A stretch of DNA of 10,981 nt from Clostridiales bacterium (GTDB lineage: Bacteria; Bacillota; Peptococcia; Peptococcales; Peptococcaceae), in contig QAKL01000119.1 in NCBI GenBank assembly GCA_003343815.1, forward strand, positions 1-10,981, written 5' to 3'. This document shows, one piece after another, positions 1 to 6,293 of the stretch. Each line of letters opens with the position of its first letter. Positions within the stretch are counted from its first letter, which is position 1. The notes below the pieces were generated by a model. That model saw only the letters and a program-made list of their open reading frames with translations. It was not told the DNA's origin and did no database searches. The position numbers and the translations under genes are program-made.

Positions 1-42
1 CCGCGGCGTTTGAGCGGCCGTTTTAAGGGGGTTAGGGTGATT

Positions 43-110
43 GTTAAGAGGGTTTAAGGGGGGGAATACCCAATGGGGTACGCTGTCGGATCCCCCCTAA
101 CCCTCTTAAC
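43..110. repeat. G-rich inverted repeat, possible terminator of an upstream gene
   Basis: The arm at 43-65 is complementary to 91-110 with a small bulge: 12 paired bases (43-54 with 99-110), then a run of G paired with C (58-63 with 92-97). The loop holds a smaller hairpin (TACCC at 67-71 with GGGTA at 76-80). A T-rich tract follows at about 119-140. The layout would suit an intrinsic terminator for a plus-strand gene to the left, or a copy of a dispersed repeat. The sequence alone does not separate the two. Confidence 0.45.
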
Positions 111-261
111 GAAAAAGATTTTTATGTTTTTTCTTTTTTTAACTTGCAAAAAAGTATACTTCCCTACATAAACTATAAGTAAAACGGAATAAATAAAAAA
201 TATTTTTTATTGCTTGATAAATATATTTTTGATTAAAAGTATATTTTCCTCTTTGTTTTGT

Positions 262-290
262 TTGAAAAATTGTGCAAAATAGGTTATACT
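262..290 (+). promoter_or_regulatory. Predicted sigma-70-type promoter of the cysteine-rich gene
   Basis: TTGAAA at 262-267 and TATACT at 285-290 are separated by 17 bp, close to the housekeeping consensus. Transcription would start near 297, giving a leader of about 40 nt before the start codon at 337. Confidence 0.65.
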
Positions 291-324
291 TATTACAGGA
301 TTTATATTTTAATTTATGAAAAAT

Positions 325-331
325 GAGGTGG
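325..331 (+). promoter_or_regulatory. Ribosome binding site that decides the start at 337
   Basis: GAGGTGG ends 5 nt before the ATG at 337. The upstream in-frame ATG at 316 has only a weak AGGA about 15 nt away, so 337 is the better start. Confidence 0.6.
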
Positions 332-336
332 AAAAA

Positions 337-699
337 ATGTCCGAGTGGTTAGATTGTATTAAAACCGACGATTATATGCAGGTGCGTGCGGCGCTATGTC
401 AATCGCAAACCTCCTGCTTCAGCTGCCCGATTAAATCATTATGTTCATCTCGCACGGTAGACGTTTGCAAGGAGCTGCCGCTTTTGCAGGCCTGGGCAGA
501 TAAGCATATGGATTATGTAAGCGTTTTGGAGGACGCGAAGAAAAAATATCCCTTTGTAGCCAAAGCTCCGGAGCCCCCGTGCTGCCCGCGCCAGCTGGAG
601 TATGATATCAATCACGACTGCCCTAAAAGTATGTGCGATATGTCGACTAAAGAGTGCGTAGATTGCTGGAATCAAAAAATATTCGTCAAAGTACGATAA
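337..699 (+). CDS. Small cysteine-rich protein of unknown function
   Basis: I do not recognise this 120-residue protein. It has 12 cysteines, in two groups. The first group is C7, C21, C27, C30, C36 and C44, and includes a CxxCPIKSLC segment. The second is C82, C83, C95, C100, C107 and C110, ending in CDMSTKECVDCW. The spacings (CxxC, Cx5C, Cx6CxxC) suggest metal or zinc binding, but no known fold is evident. The central part (about 46-75) is charged and probably helical. There is no signal peptide or membrane segment, so it is probably cytosolic. The C-terminal CxxCW ending is reminiscent of small zinc-ribbon-like hypothetical proteins in Firmicutes and their phages, which is only an impression. 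The in-frame ATG at 316 would add seven residues. It has its own promoter and terminator, so it is probably monocistronic, converging on the SCIFF gene. Confidence 0.75.
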   Translation: MSEWLDCIKTDDYMQVRAALCQSQTSCFSCPIKSLCSSRTVDVCKELPLLQAWADKHMDYVSVLEDAKKKYPFVAKAPEPPCCPRQLEYDINHDCPKSMCDMSTKECVDCWNQKIFVKVR

Positions 700-703
700 T
701 TTG

Positions 704-740
704 AAAAAACCACCAAAGCAAAAGCTCTGGTGGTTTTATT
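704..740. terminator. Bidirectional intrinsic terminator between convergent genes
   Basis: A 10-bp stem forms between AAAACCACCA (706-715) and TGGTGGTTTT (728-737), with a small inner AGC/GCT pairing around an AAAA loop. T-runs lie on the 3' side on both strands. It serves the cysteine-rich gene ending at 699 (+) and the SCIFF gene ending at 747 (-). Confidence 0.8.
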
Positions 741-746
741 AATGCG

Positions 747-887
747 TTAGGCATTTTTGCAAGCTTGATTGCCAACGGTGCAGGAAGTTTTGCAAGCAGA
801 CTGGCAGGAGGTTTGGCATTCGCCGCAGCCGCCGTTTTTCACAGTGCTCTGCAAATTTTGCACGCTAATGGTTTTGATATGAGTCAT
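747..887 (-). CDS. scfA: SCIFF six-cysteine ranthipeptide precursor
   Basis: This short gene encodes 46 residues, starting MTHIKTISVQNLQ. It matches the SCIFF family ('six cysteines in forty-five residues'), ribosomally made peptides in which a radical SAM/SPASM maturase forms thioether cross-links from cysteine sulfur. The core has all six cysteines, C21, C24, C28, C32, C36 and C43, and contains the near-invariant family string CQTSCQSACKTSCTV (residues 24-38). The leader starts with the family-typical HIKTI. A strong AAAGGAGGG site (895-903) sits 7 nt before the ATG, and a near-consensus promoter lies upstream. No SCIFF maturase is encoded beside it: the left neighbour is the convergent cysteine-rich gene and the right one a divergent B12-type radical SAM protein without a SPASM domain. 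Identity is very likely. The mature product's biological role is not established for the family. Confidence 0.93.
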   Translation of the reverse strand: MTHIKTISVQNLQSTVKNGGCGECQTSCQSACKTSCTVGNQACKNA

Positions 888-920
888 CGGATTTCCCTCC
901 TTTAAGCAACCATTTCTTTG

Positions 921-949
921 ATTATAGCATGTTTTTCAGAGTAAAGCAA
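921..949 (-). promoter_or_regulatory. Predicted promoter of the SCIFF gene
   Basis: Read on the minus strand, TTGCTT (944-949) and TATAAT (921-926) are separated by 17 bp. A TG sits one base before the -10 box (extended -10). Transcription would begin near 914, leaving a ~27-nt leader with the ribosome binding site. This promoter lies within the longest open frame of the divergent radical SAM gene, another reason to start that gene at 1019. Confidence 0.75.
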
Positions 950-1018
950 GGGAATTTCGGATTTTTTGCGCTAAATAGCCGCTTGATTTTAAAAAATATT
1001 TTATTGCGAGGTTTATTT

Positions 1019-2725
1019 ATGAAAAAATTTTTGCTTGCGACCTTAAACTCCAAATTTTCGCACCAGTCGCTGGCGCTTGAAATGCTCAGCAAATATCACG
1101 ATAATGAGAAACGGCATGATCTGGCGGTGAAGCAATTTACGATCAATCAGCCATTAGAGGTGATTTTGCGTGAAATTTTTCTCACAAATGCGGATTACGT
1201 CTTTTTCTCTTGCTATATTTGGAATATCGAGGAGACGCTGCATTTGATCAAGGCTTTGAGAGTTATGCGTCCGCAAATTTTTATCGGCGTAGGCGGGCCG
1301 GAGGTGTCTTATGATGCGAAAGGATTTTTAAGAGAAAACCTCGAGTGCGATTTGGTGATGACGGGTGAGGGGGAGAAAGTTTTTACAAAGCTTTTGGACG
1401 AATTAGAACGCGATCATCCCGATTTAAGCGGGATTGCGGCGCTTAACTACCGCGAAAATGGGGAAATCGTGAGCACGCCGCCGTTAGACGGGGTAGTGGA
1501 TATGGCAGAGCTGCCTTTTCCCTACGAGGAGGATCTGCGCGACTGCGCGGACAAGATAATTTATTACGAGTCGAGCCGCGGCTGTCCCTACCGCTGCGCG
1601 TATTGTTTATCGTCAATCGAAAAGGTGCTGCGTTTCCGTCCGCTTGTGCAGGTGTATCGTGATTTGGATTTGTTTTTGCAGGCGTGCCCCAAGCAGGTCA
1701 AATTTATCGACCGTACTTTTAATGCCAAGCGCGAGCATGCTTTGGCGATTTGGCGCTATATTGCCGCGCATGATAACGGCGCGACTAATTTTCATTTTGA
1801 AATTACGGCAGATATTTTGTCCCGCGAGATGCTGGATTTTCTTAAAACGGTGCGTCCCGGATTAATGCAGTTTGAAATCGGCATCCAATCGACCAATTCT
1901 GCGACGATCAAGGCGATTAACCGGCATGTGAGTTTTGAAACCTTAGCGCCGATCGTGCGGGAATTAAGGGCAAATAATAATATTCATCTGCATTTGGATT
2001 TGATAGCGGGACTGCCGTATGAGAACTACGAGTCGTTCGGTCATTCCTTTGATAATGTTTATGCGCTTAGACCCCATACTTTGCAGTTAGGTTTTTTAAA
2101 AGTGTTAAAAGGCACAGAGCTTTATTTAAAGCGTAACGAGCATAGAATCGCCTATCTGCCCTATGCGCCCTATGAGGTTTTGAGCACGAAATATATTACC
2201 GCCGAGGAGATTGTGCGCTTGAAAGGCGTGGAGGATGTGCTGGAAAAATACTATAACAGCGGCAAATTTCCCTTTACGATTGAGCTTGTTACCGCCGGTT
2301 ACTCAAGGGCGTTTAGCTTTTATGAGGCGTTCGGCGACTGGTGGGTTAGCGAGGGCTTGCATTTAATCAATCATAATACTTTGGGCTTGGCAGATATGCT
2401 TTACCGTTTCTGTGCGGCGGAGGGCAGGGTTGATTTACAAGAATTAGCTTATGCGCTCAAATTTGATTTGTGTCTGCATGAGAAGCCGAAAAAACAGCCG
2501 CTTTGCTTGGAAAGTTTGCCGGTGGAAGAAAACTATGTCGAGTTTTATAAACATGCGGATAACTTGCAGAAATTTTGGCCCGAGCTGGAAAGGCGTGAGG
2601 GCAAGGCGCTGGCGAGGGTGAGTCATATTGCTAAATTTGGCGCAAGGGTAGTTTTGTTTGATTATACCAAGCGCGACTATCTGGGATACGCTTCCTATCG
2701 GGCTTTAAGTGAAAATGAATATTGA
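1019..2725 (+). CDS. B12-binding-domain radical SAM protein (DUF4080-type)
   Basis: This 568-residue protein has the layout of the COG1032/DUF4080 group. An N-terminal Rossmann-like cobalamin-binding-type domain (about 1-140, GVGGPEVS at 90-97) is followed by a radical SAM barrel (about 180-375) and a C-terminal DUF4080-like region (about 380-560). The [4Fe-4S]/SAM motif is CPYRCAYC, with C189, C193 and C196. Other barrel signatures are FIDRTFN (229-235), EIGIQST (286-292) and DLIAGLP (327-333). The classical DxHxxG cobalamin-ligand motif is absent, so if B12 binds it would be base-off without a histidine ligand, or may not bind at all. The substrate is unknown, and there is no SPASM cysteine cluster, so it is unlikely to be the SCIFF maturase. 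The longest frame opens at 929, but MKKFLLATLNSKFSHQSLAL at 1019 matches family N-termini and has GCGAGG 7 nt upstream. Confidence 0.88.
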   Translation: MKKFLLATLNSKFSHQSLALEMLSKYHDNEKRHDLAVKQFTINQPLEVILREIFLTNADYVFFSCYIWNIEETLHLIKALRVMRPQIFIGVGGPEVSYDAKGFLRENLECDLVMTGEGEKVFTKLLDELERDHPDLSGIAALNYRENGEIVSTPPLDGVVDMAELPFPYEEDLRDCADKIIYYESSRGCPYRCAYCLSSIEKVLRFRPLVQVYRDLDLFLQACPKQVKFIDRTFNAKREHALAIWRYIAAHDNGATNFHFEITADILSREMLDFLKTVRPGLMQFEIGIQSTNSATIKAINRHVSFETLAPIVRELRANNNIHLHLDLIAGLPYENYESFGHSFDNVYALRPHTLQLGFLKVLKGTELYLKRNEHRIAYLPYAPYEVLSTKYITAEEIVRLKGVEDVLEKYYNSGKFPFTIELVTAGYSRAFSFYEAFGDWWVSEGLHLINHNTLGLADMLYRFCAAEGRVDLQELAYALKFDLCLHEKPKKQPLCLESLPVEENYVEFYKHADNLQKFWPELERREGKALARVSHIAKFGARVVLFDYTKRDYLGYASYRALSENEY

Positions 2726-2748
2726 GCGTACTAAAAAAGCAGCCTTAG

Positions 2749-2806
2749 TGATATGATAAAATGATGGTAGACGCAAAAAAGCGTCTACCATCATTTTATC
2801 ATATCA
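2749..2806. terminator. Very long perfect hairpin, bidirectional terminator
   Basis: The arms 2749-2774 and 2781-2806 are perfect complements over 26 bp around an A6 loop. Beyond them, TAAAAAAGC (2732-2740) is complementary to GCTTTTTTA (2819-2827), so each strand has a T-run after the hairpin. It sits between two convergent genes (stop codons at 2725 on + and 2825 on -), as expected for a shared terminator. The perfect stem is longer than most intrinsic terminators. Confidence 0.8.
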
Positions 2807-2824
2807 TCGCGAAACAGGGCTTTT

Positions 2825-3040
2825 TTATTCTTCCTCTACGCCGCAAACTACATCATAGCCAAATCTTTTGACTAACTTCGCCGCGCGATCGCAGTTGGGA
2901 TCTGCCTCATCATTATTTGGCAAAACGGCGACCTCGTTTACGCCGTCATCGCAGAGGATGTCGTAACCGTATTTAGACGCCATTTCTGCCATTTCTTCGC
3001 AGTCTGCCTCTTCTTCGGCAATTTTTTCTTCCTCGATCAT
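2825..3040 (-). CDS. Small acidic two-repeat protein downstream of the histidine kinase
   Basis: I do not recognise this 71-residue, strongly acidic protein. It consists of two similar units 36 residues apart. Unit one runs from C14 to C30 and ends KYGYDILC. Unit two runs from C50 to C66 and ends RFGYDVVC. Each has the pattern C-x15-C with a GYD(I/V)(L/V)C ending, and a predicted helix between the cysteines. There is no signal peptide or membrane segment, so it is probably cytosolic. The ATG lies 2 bp after the kinase stop codon. A GAGAGGAGG site inside the end of the kinase gene serves it, so the two are surely cotranscribed and probably translationally coupled. It may be an accessory or metal/redox-responsive partner of the two-component system, but that is inference from position alone. 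Confidence 0.75.
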   Translation of the reverse strand: MIEEEKIAEEEADCEEMAEMASKYGYDILCDDGVNEVAVLPNNDEADPNCDRAAKLVKRFGYDVVCGVEEE

Positions 3041-3042
3041 CT

Positions 3043-4434
3043 TTATTCATCCTCCTCTCGATATAATGGCAATTTCACCACAAATGTACTCCCTTTGCCC
3101 AGCGCGCTCTCGACGCTAATCGTCCCGCCGTGCGCCTCAACAAAGCCTTTGGTAATCGCCAATCCCAATCCTGAGCCGCCGCGGGAGCGCTCACGGGATT
3201 TCTCGGCGCGGTAAAATCTCTGGAAGATATACGGCAAATCCTCCGGAGAGATCCCCATGCCGTTATCTTTAACCATAATGATAAAATTATTTTCATCACT
3301 TTCAACCTTTAATTCTACCTTGCCGCCCTCAGGAGTATAGCGTAAAGCATTATTGATCAAATTAAGCACTATCTGCTTGAGTCTATAGGGATCAGCATAG
3401 CAGTAAGCTACAGCAGGCGCGATATTGACCTGAAAATCGATCTTGCGATCTTCGGCCTCTGCCTCAATTAACACCAAAAACTCGCTGAAAAACGTTTTAA
3501 AATCAACCAATGTTTTATTCAAAACCGTCTGCTTAGCCTCCAGGCGGCTCAGATCCTGCATCTCGCCGACCATACTTTTTAAGCGGATGACCTCGTCGTA
3601 CAGCGCCGCCACATCCACCGTATCTAACGGCTTATTGCGCTCCAAAGACGTCTCCAATTTAGTCGCCAAAACCGTCAGCGGCGTTTTGAGCTCGTGACTG
3701 ATATCGGCAAACATCTGCTGGCGGATGGTCGTTTCATTATCGATCTCCTCTGCCATCGTGTTAAACGAGCGGGACAATTCGCCCAGCTCATCATCGGAAT
3801 ACACCGGTAATTGCTCGTTGAAATCGCCCTTGGACATCTGGGAAATCGCGCTGATTAACTCCTTTAGCGGCGTCACGATCATTTTGGAAATAGCCACGCC
3901 CAAAAGCATCGCAAAAATACTCGTCAAGACGATACCGCGGATGATCGCAACCAGCACCCGATGGGAGAAACTCTGCTCTAAATACCAAAAGCGGCTGTTA
4001 AAGTAAGCGTCGGGAAAAATATAACCCACCACTTTATCATCTCCCAATTTGAGCGCATTGCCGTATGGCAGGAGATTTTGCGAAATATGCCCGCCGACCA
4101 TGCCTTTTTCGGGATGCACCAGAATTTCACCCTCTGTATCGGTCAAAATCACCCCGATTGAGGTAATATCCATAAAGCGCTGCGCAGACTGATTATTATA
4201 CGCTTGCTGATTTGCCGCGGCGTTTTCGACTCCCTCCCAACTGTAGCCGTTGGAAGTATAGTAGTCCAAATAATATTTGGACTGCGTCGAAATCCGATAT
4301 TGCCACAAATCCCGCGTAAAATCATCAAAAGAATTGGTCGTCGCCTCGATCGCCAGCGAGCCTACGATGATACCAGTCAAAATTACGGCGCAGACGATCA
4401 AAATATTAATTTTAGCTGAGAGTTTTAGTTTCAT
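3043..4434 (-). CDS. Membrane sensor histidine kinase
   Basis: This 463-residue kinase senses an extracytoplasmic signal and phosphorylates the response regulator encoded just upstream. Visible parts in order are: a transmembrane helix (about 9-28), an extracytoplasmic domain (about 30-158, with the PAS/Cache-like segment IGVILTDTEGEILV), a second transmembrane helix (about 160-187), a HAMP linker (to about 238), a HisKA domain with H247 in ADISHELKTPL, and a HATPase_c domain. The ATPase boxes are all intact: N box N358/N361/N362, G1 DNGMG (390-394), F box FQRFYR (404-409) and G2 GGSGLGLAI (419-427). It should be catalytically competent and is of the BaeS/ResE-like class. The chosen ATG overlaps the regulator gene by 23 bp and follows a weak GGTG, implying translational coupling. 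TTG or GTG starts slightly upstream (4446, 4443) are possible. The signal is unknown. Confidence 0.9.
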   Translation of the reverse strand: MKLKLSAKINILIVCAVILTGIIVGSLAIEATTNSFDDFTRDLWQYRISTQSKYYLDYYTSNGYSWEGVENAAANQQAYNNQSAQRFMDITSIGVILTDTEGEILVHPEKGMVGGHISQNLLPYGNALKLGDDKVVGYIFPDAYFNSRFWYLEQSFSHRVLVAIIRGIVLTSIFAMLLGVAISKMIVTPLKELISAISQMSKGDFNEQLPVYSDDELGELSRSFNTMAEEIDNETTIRQQMFADISHELKTPLTVLATKLETSLERNKPLDTVDVAALYDEVIRLKSMVGEMQDLSRLEAKQTVLNKTLVDFKTFFSEFLVLIEAEAEDRKIDFQVNIAPAVAYCYADPYRLKQIVLNLINNALRYTPEGGKVELKVESDENNFIIMVKDNGMGISPEDLPYIFQRFYRAEKSRERSRGGSGLGLAITKGFVEAHGGTISVESALGKGSTFVVKLPLYREEDE

Positions 4435-5119
4435 AATTATCACCAAATTTATAGCCCAAGCCGTAAACTGTCAAAATATAGATCGGCTTTTGCGGATTCG
4501 GCTCGATTTTTTTGCGCAGATTTGACACATGCGTATCGATCGCCCGCTCGTACCCGGCGTAGCTTTCGCCCAATGTCGCGTTTAATAATTGCAAGCGCGA
4601 ATACGGTCTGCCGACATTTTGGCTTAATGTCGTCAGTATCGCGTACTCTGAGGGTGTAAGCTCGATAATTTTATTATTCATGCGCACTTCGCGTCGGTCG
4701 GTATTGATTTCTAACGCGCCAAAAGAAATCTTGTGCTCCTCAGTACTCCCCTGAAAGCCCGTGCGGCGCAAAACTGCTTTAATACGCGCCTTCATCTCAC
4801 GCAAACTGAAAGGCTTCGTAATATAATCATCCGCCCCTAACTCCAAGCCCAAAAGCTTGTCTATCTCCTCATCCCGCGCCGTCACCATGATGATCGGCAC
4901 GTTGGATTTTTGGCGGATCGCCTTGCAAACCTCCAAACCGTCCAATTTCGGCAGCATTAAATCCAAAATTATCAAATCAGGCTGATTTTCGCGGAAAACC
5001 TCCAACGCCTCCAGCCCGTCAGCCGCCTGCAATATCTCAAAGCCCTCTTCTGCCAAAAATTCTGCCATTGTTTCGCGGATACTGGTTTCGTCCTCCACCA
5101 GCATAATAGATTCTGCCAT
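4412..5119 (-). CDS. OmpR/PhoB-family response regulator
   Basis: This 235-residue regulator has a receiver domain (about 3-115) and a winged-helix DNA-binding domain (about 130-230). The receiver keeps the acidic pair E9/D10, the phospho-acceptor D53 in LIILDLMLP, T80 and K102 in TKPF. The C-terminal domain has the usual LTPSEYAIL helix, the recognition helix ERAIDTHVSNLRKKI, and the wing ending TVYGLGYKF. It should bind DNA as a dimer when phosphorylated by the downstream kinase. The ATG overlaps the stop codon of the binding-protein gene by 1 bp (TAATG), with GAGGAGGG just ahead of it. The target genes are unknown. The operon itself and the divergent promoter region at 6133-6408 are natural candidates. 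Confidence 0.95.
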   Translation of the reverse strand: MAESIMLVEDETSIRETMAEFLAEEGFEILQAADGLEALEVFRENQPDLIILDLMLPKLDGLEVCKAIRQKSNVPIIMVTARDEEIDKLLGLELGADDYITKPFSLREMKARIKAVLRRTGFQGSTEEHKISFGALEINTDRREVRMNNKIIELTPSEYAILTTLSQNVGRPYSRLQLLNATLGESYAGYERAIDTHVSNLRKKIEPNPQKPIYILTVYGLGYKFGDNYETKTLS

Positions 5120-6108
5120 TACACGCCCTCCTCTGTTGCTGCAGTCGGCATAAAATAACTGCCTAACGCATTTTGACTGCTCATGATATAATTTTCGCTC
5201 AAATACCGTAAAGCCTGATAAGCCGTCTGCTTATTTTCCGTACTCCACGGGATAAAGCCGGCCCCGCCCTCGGGCAGGATTTCTTTTAAAGAGCGATCCT
5301 TTTGATAAGCACATTCCTCTTTTAAAGCGTTATTAAACGCTTCAGTCAATATATTTTGCTCATCATCGCTTAATTTCTGCCAAAAAAGCGGACTGACCGC
5401 TGTTATTTCTAAATTGTAATACACATTCGGATCGGTGATATAGTCGCTTTCGTTAATCACATTGACCTGCAGTAAATAGTCAAGCTCGCCTTCGGTCAAA
5501 ATATGGTTCATCCCGGGTGTGCTGTTTTCTTCATTGATCACTCGGATACCCAATCCGTCCAAAGCACTTGCCGTCGTATCTGCCAGCTCGGCATAAAAAC
5601 TCCTGCCGCGGTAATTAGCGTAATTTTCCGCCCAAAACCTGTGCAAAAAATAACTGTAGCCGTTAGCCGTAAAGCCCAACAGATGATAATTTTTACTCAT
5701 GGCGAGAGCCTGTCTGCCGCTGTCGGACAAAGCATAGCTGCTCACCGCGCCCGCGTCGCTAAAAAGTGACGGATAGCTGTAAAGCGCATACTCCGGCACC
5801 TCCGCCGTCAAGCGGTCGGTGCGCAGACACACCATTTCCAAAGCGCCCGTATCTAAGTAAGCCAATAATGAGTCGTTGCTGTCCCATTTAGCCTCAGGAT
5901 AAAGCTTAACTTTGATCTTGCCCTCGGAGGCCTCCTCGGCTTTCGCGGCAAAGCGTTTCAGCTGCCTGTAGGCGGCATCATTTTCGTTTAAATCGGTGGC
6001 GATCCGCACCGTTATCTGCTTTTGGTCTTTTTCCTCAGACTTACCGCAGCCTGTCAGAGTAAACATCGCCAAAAGTAAAATCAATATTGCGGCTGTAAAA
6101 CGTCTCAC
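5119..6108 (-). CDS. DctP-like (TRAP-family) solute-binding lipoprotein
   Basis: The 329-residue product begins with a lipoprotein signal (MRRFTAAILILLL...), a lipobox LTGC and lipidation at C21, so it should be anchored outside the cytoplasmic membrane. The mature part resembles TRAP-transporter DctP proteins: VRIATDLNENDAAYRQLKRF at the start, GKIKVKLYP (63-71), LDTGALEM (85-92), VPEYALYSYPSLF (104-116), and a C-terminal WQKLSDDEQNIL segment. Where canonical members have GxKIRV, whose Arg binds the ligand carboxylate, this one has GRSFYA with Y172 in the Arg position by my alignment. No DctQ/DctM permease genes are nearby; it heads an operon with a regulator and kinase, suggesting a sensing role. 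The ATG at 6132 lacks a ribosome binding site and lies at the predicted transcription start, so the GTG at 6108, preceded by GGGAGG, is preferred. Confidence 0.82.
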   Translation of the reverse strand: MRRFTAAILILLLAMFTLTGCGKSEEKDQKQITVRIATDLNENDAAYRQLKRFAAKAEEASEGKIKVKLYPEAKWDSNDSLLAYLDTGALEMVCLRTDRLTAEVPEYALYSYPSLFSDAGAVSSYALSDSGRQALAMSKNYHLLGFTANGYSYFLHRFWAENYANYRGRSFYAELADTTASALDGLGIRVINEENSTPGMNHILTEGELDYLLQVNVINESDYITDPNVYYNLEITAVSPLFWQKLSDDEQNILTEAFNNALKEECAYQKDRSLKEILPEGGAGFIPWSTENKQTAYQALRYLSENYIMSSQNALGSYFMPTAATEEGV

Positions 6109-6137
6109 CCGCGCCCGACCTCCCAAATTCATAATTA

Positions 6138-6165
6138 ATTATATTGTAACCTTTTTTCGCCGAAA
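6138..6165 (-). promoter_or_regulatory. Predicted promoter of the binding-protein/two-component operon
   Basis: On the minus strand a perfect TATAAT (6138-6143) is preceded, 16 bp upstream, by a weak -35 (TTTCGG, 6160-6165). Transcription would start near 6131, just after the upstream ATG at 6132, so only the GTG at 6108 would carry a leader with a ribosome binding site (GGGAGG, about 6118-6123). The weak -35 is compatible with dependence on an activator, perhaps the operon's own regulator. Confidence 0.5.
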
Positions 6166-6293
6166 TAGAAAGAGGGTAGGCGCATTTTTTAATAAATCTG
6201 CAAAAGTTTCGGCATTTTTATTCTTTATCAATAAAATATTTATAGAATAAAGACAAATTATTGCGCCTCAAAAATACTCCCGTGGAAAAACAG

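Larger units (their letters stand above)
1..336. other. Gene-free leader region
   Basis: No convincing gene is seen here. The first ~110 bases are GC-rich and carry G-runs and an inverted repeat. From about 112 on the sequence is very AT-rich, with long T and A runs, and leads to the promoter of the cysteine-rich gene. Two short plus-strand frames open at the left edge end at 24-26 and 55-57, so the tail of an upstream gene is possible but cannot be identified. An imperfect direct repeat of AAAAGTATAC/TTTC/TCC occurs at 150-164 and 235-249. Its meaning is unknown. Confidence 0.6.

Noticed and set aside
150..249. Imperfect direct repeat (150-164 and 235-249) as an operator pair
   Set aside because: The match is 13 of 15 in highly AT-rich DNA and the copies are 85 bp apart, so chance is a sufficient explanation.
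929..1018. Upstream extension of the B12-type radical SAM protein by 30 residues
   Set aside because: The extension covers part of the SCIFF promoter, has no ribosome binding site, and is unlike family N-termini, which begin MKK-x-LLATLNS as at 1019.
1019..2725. The B12-type radical SAM protein as the SCIFF maturase
   Set aside because: No SPASM-type C-terminal cysteine cluster is present, and FIDRTFN and other signatures place it in the DUF4080 group.
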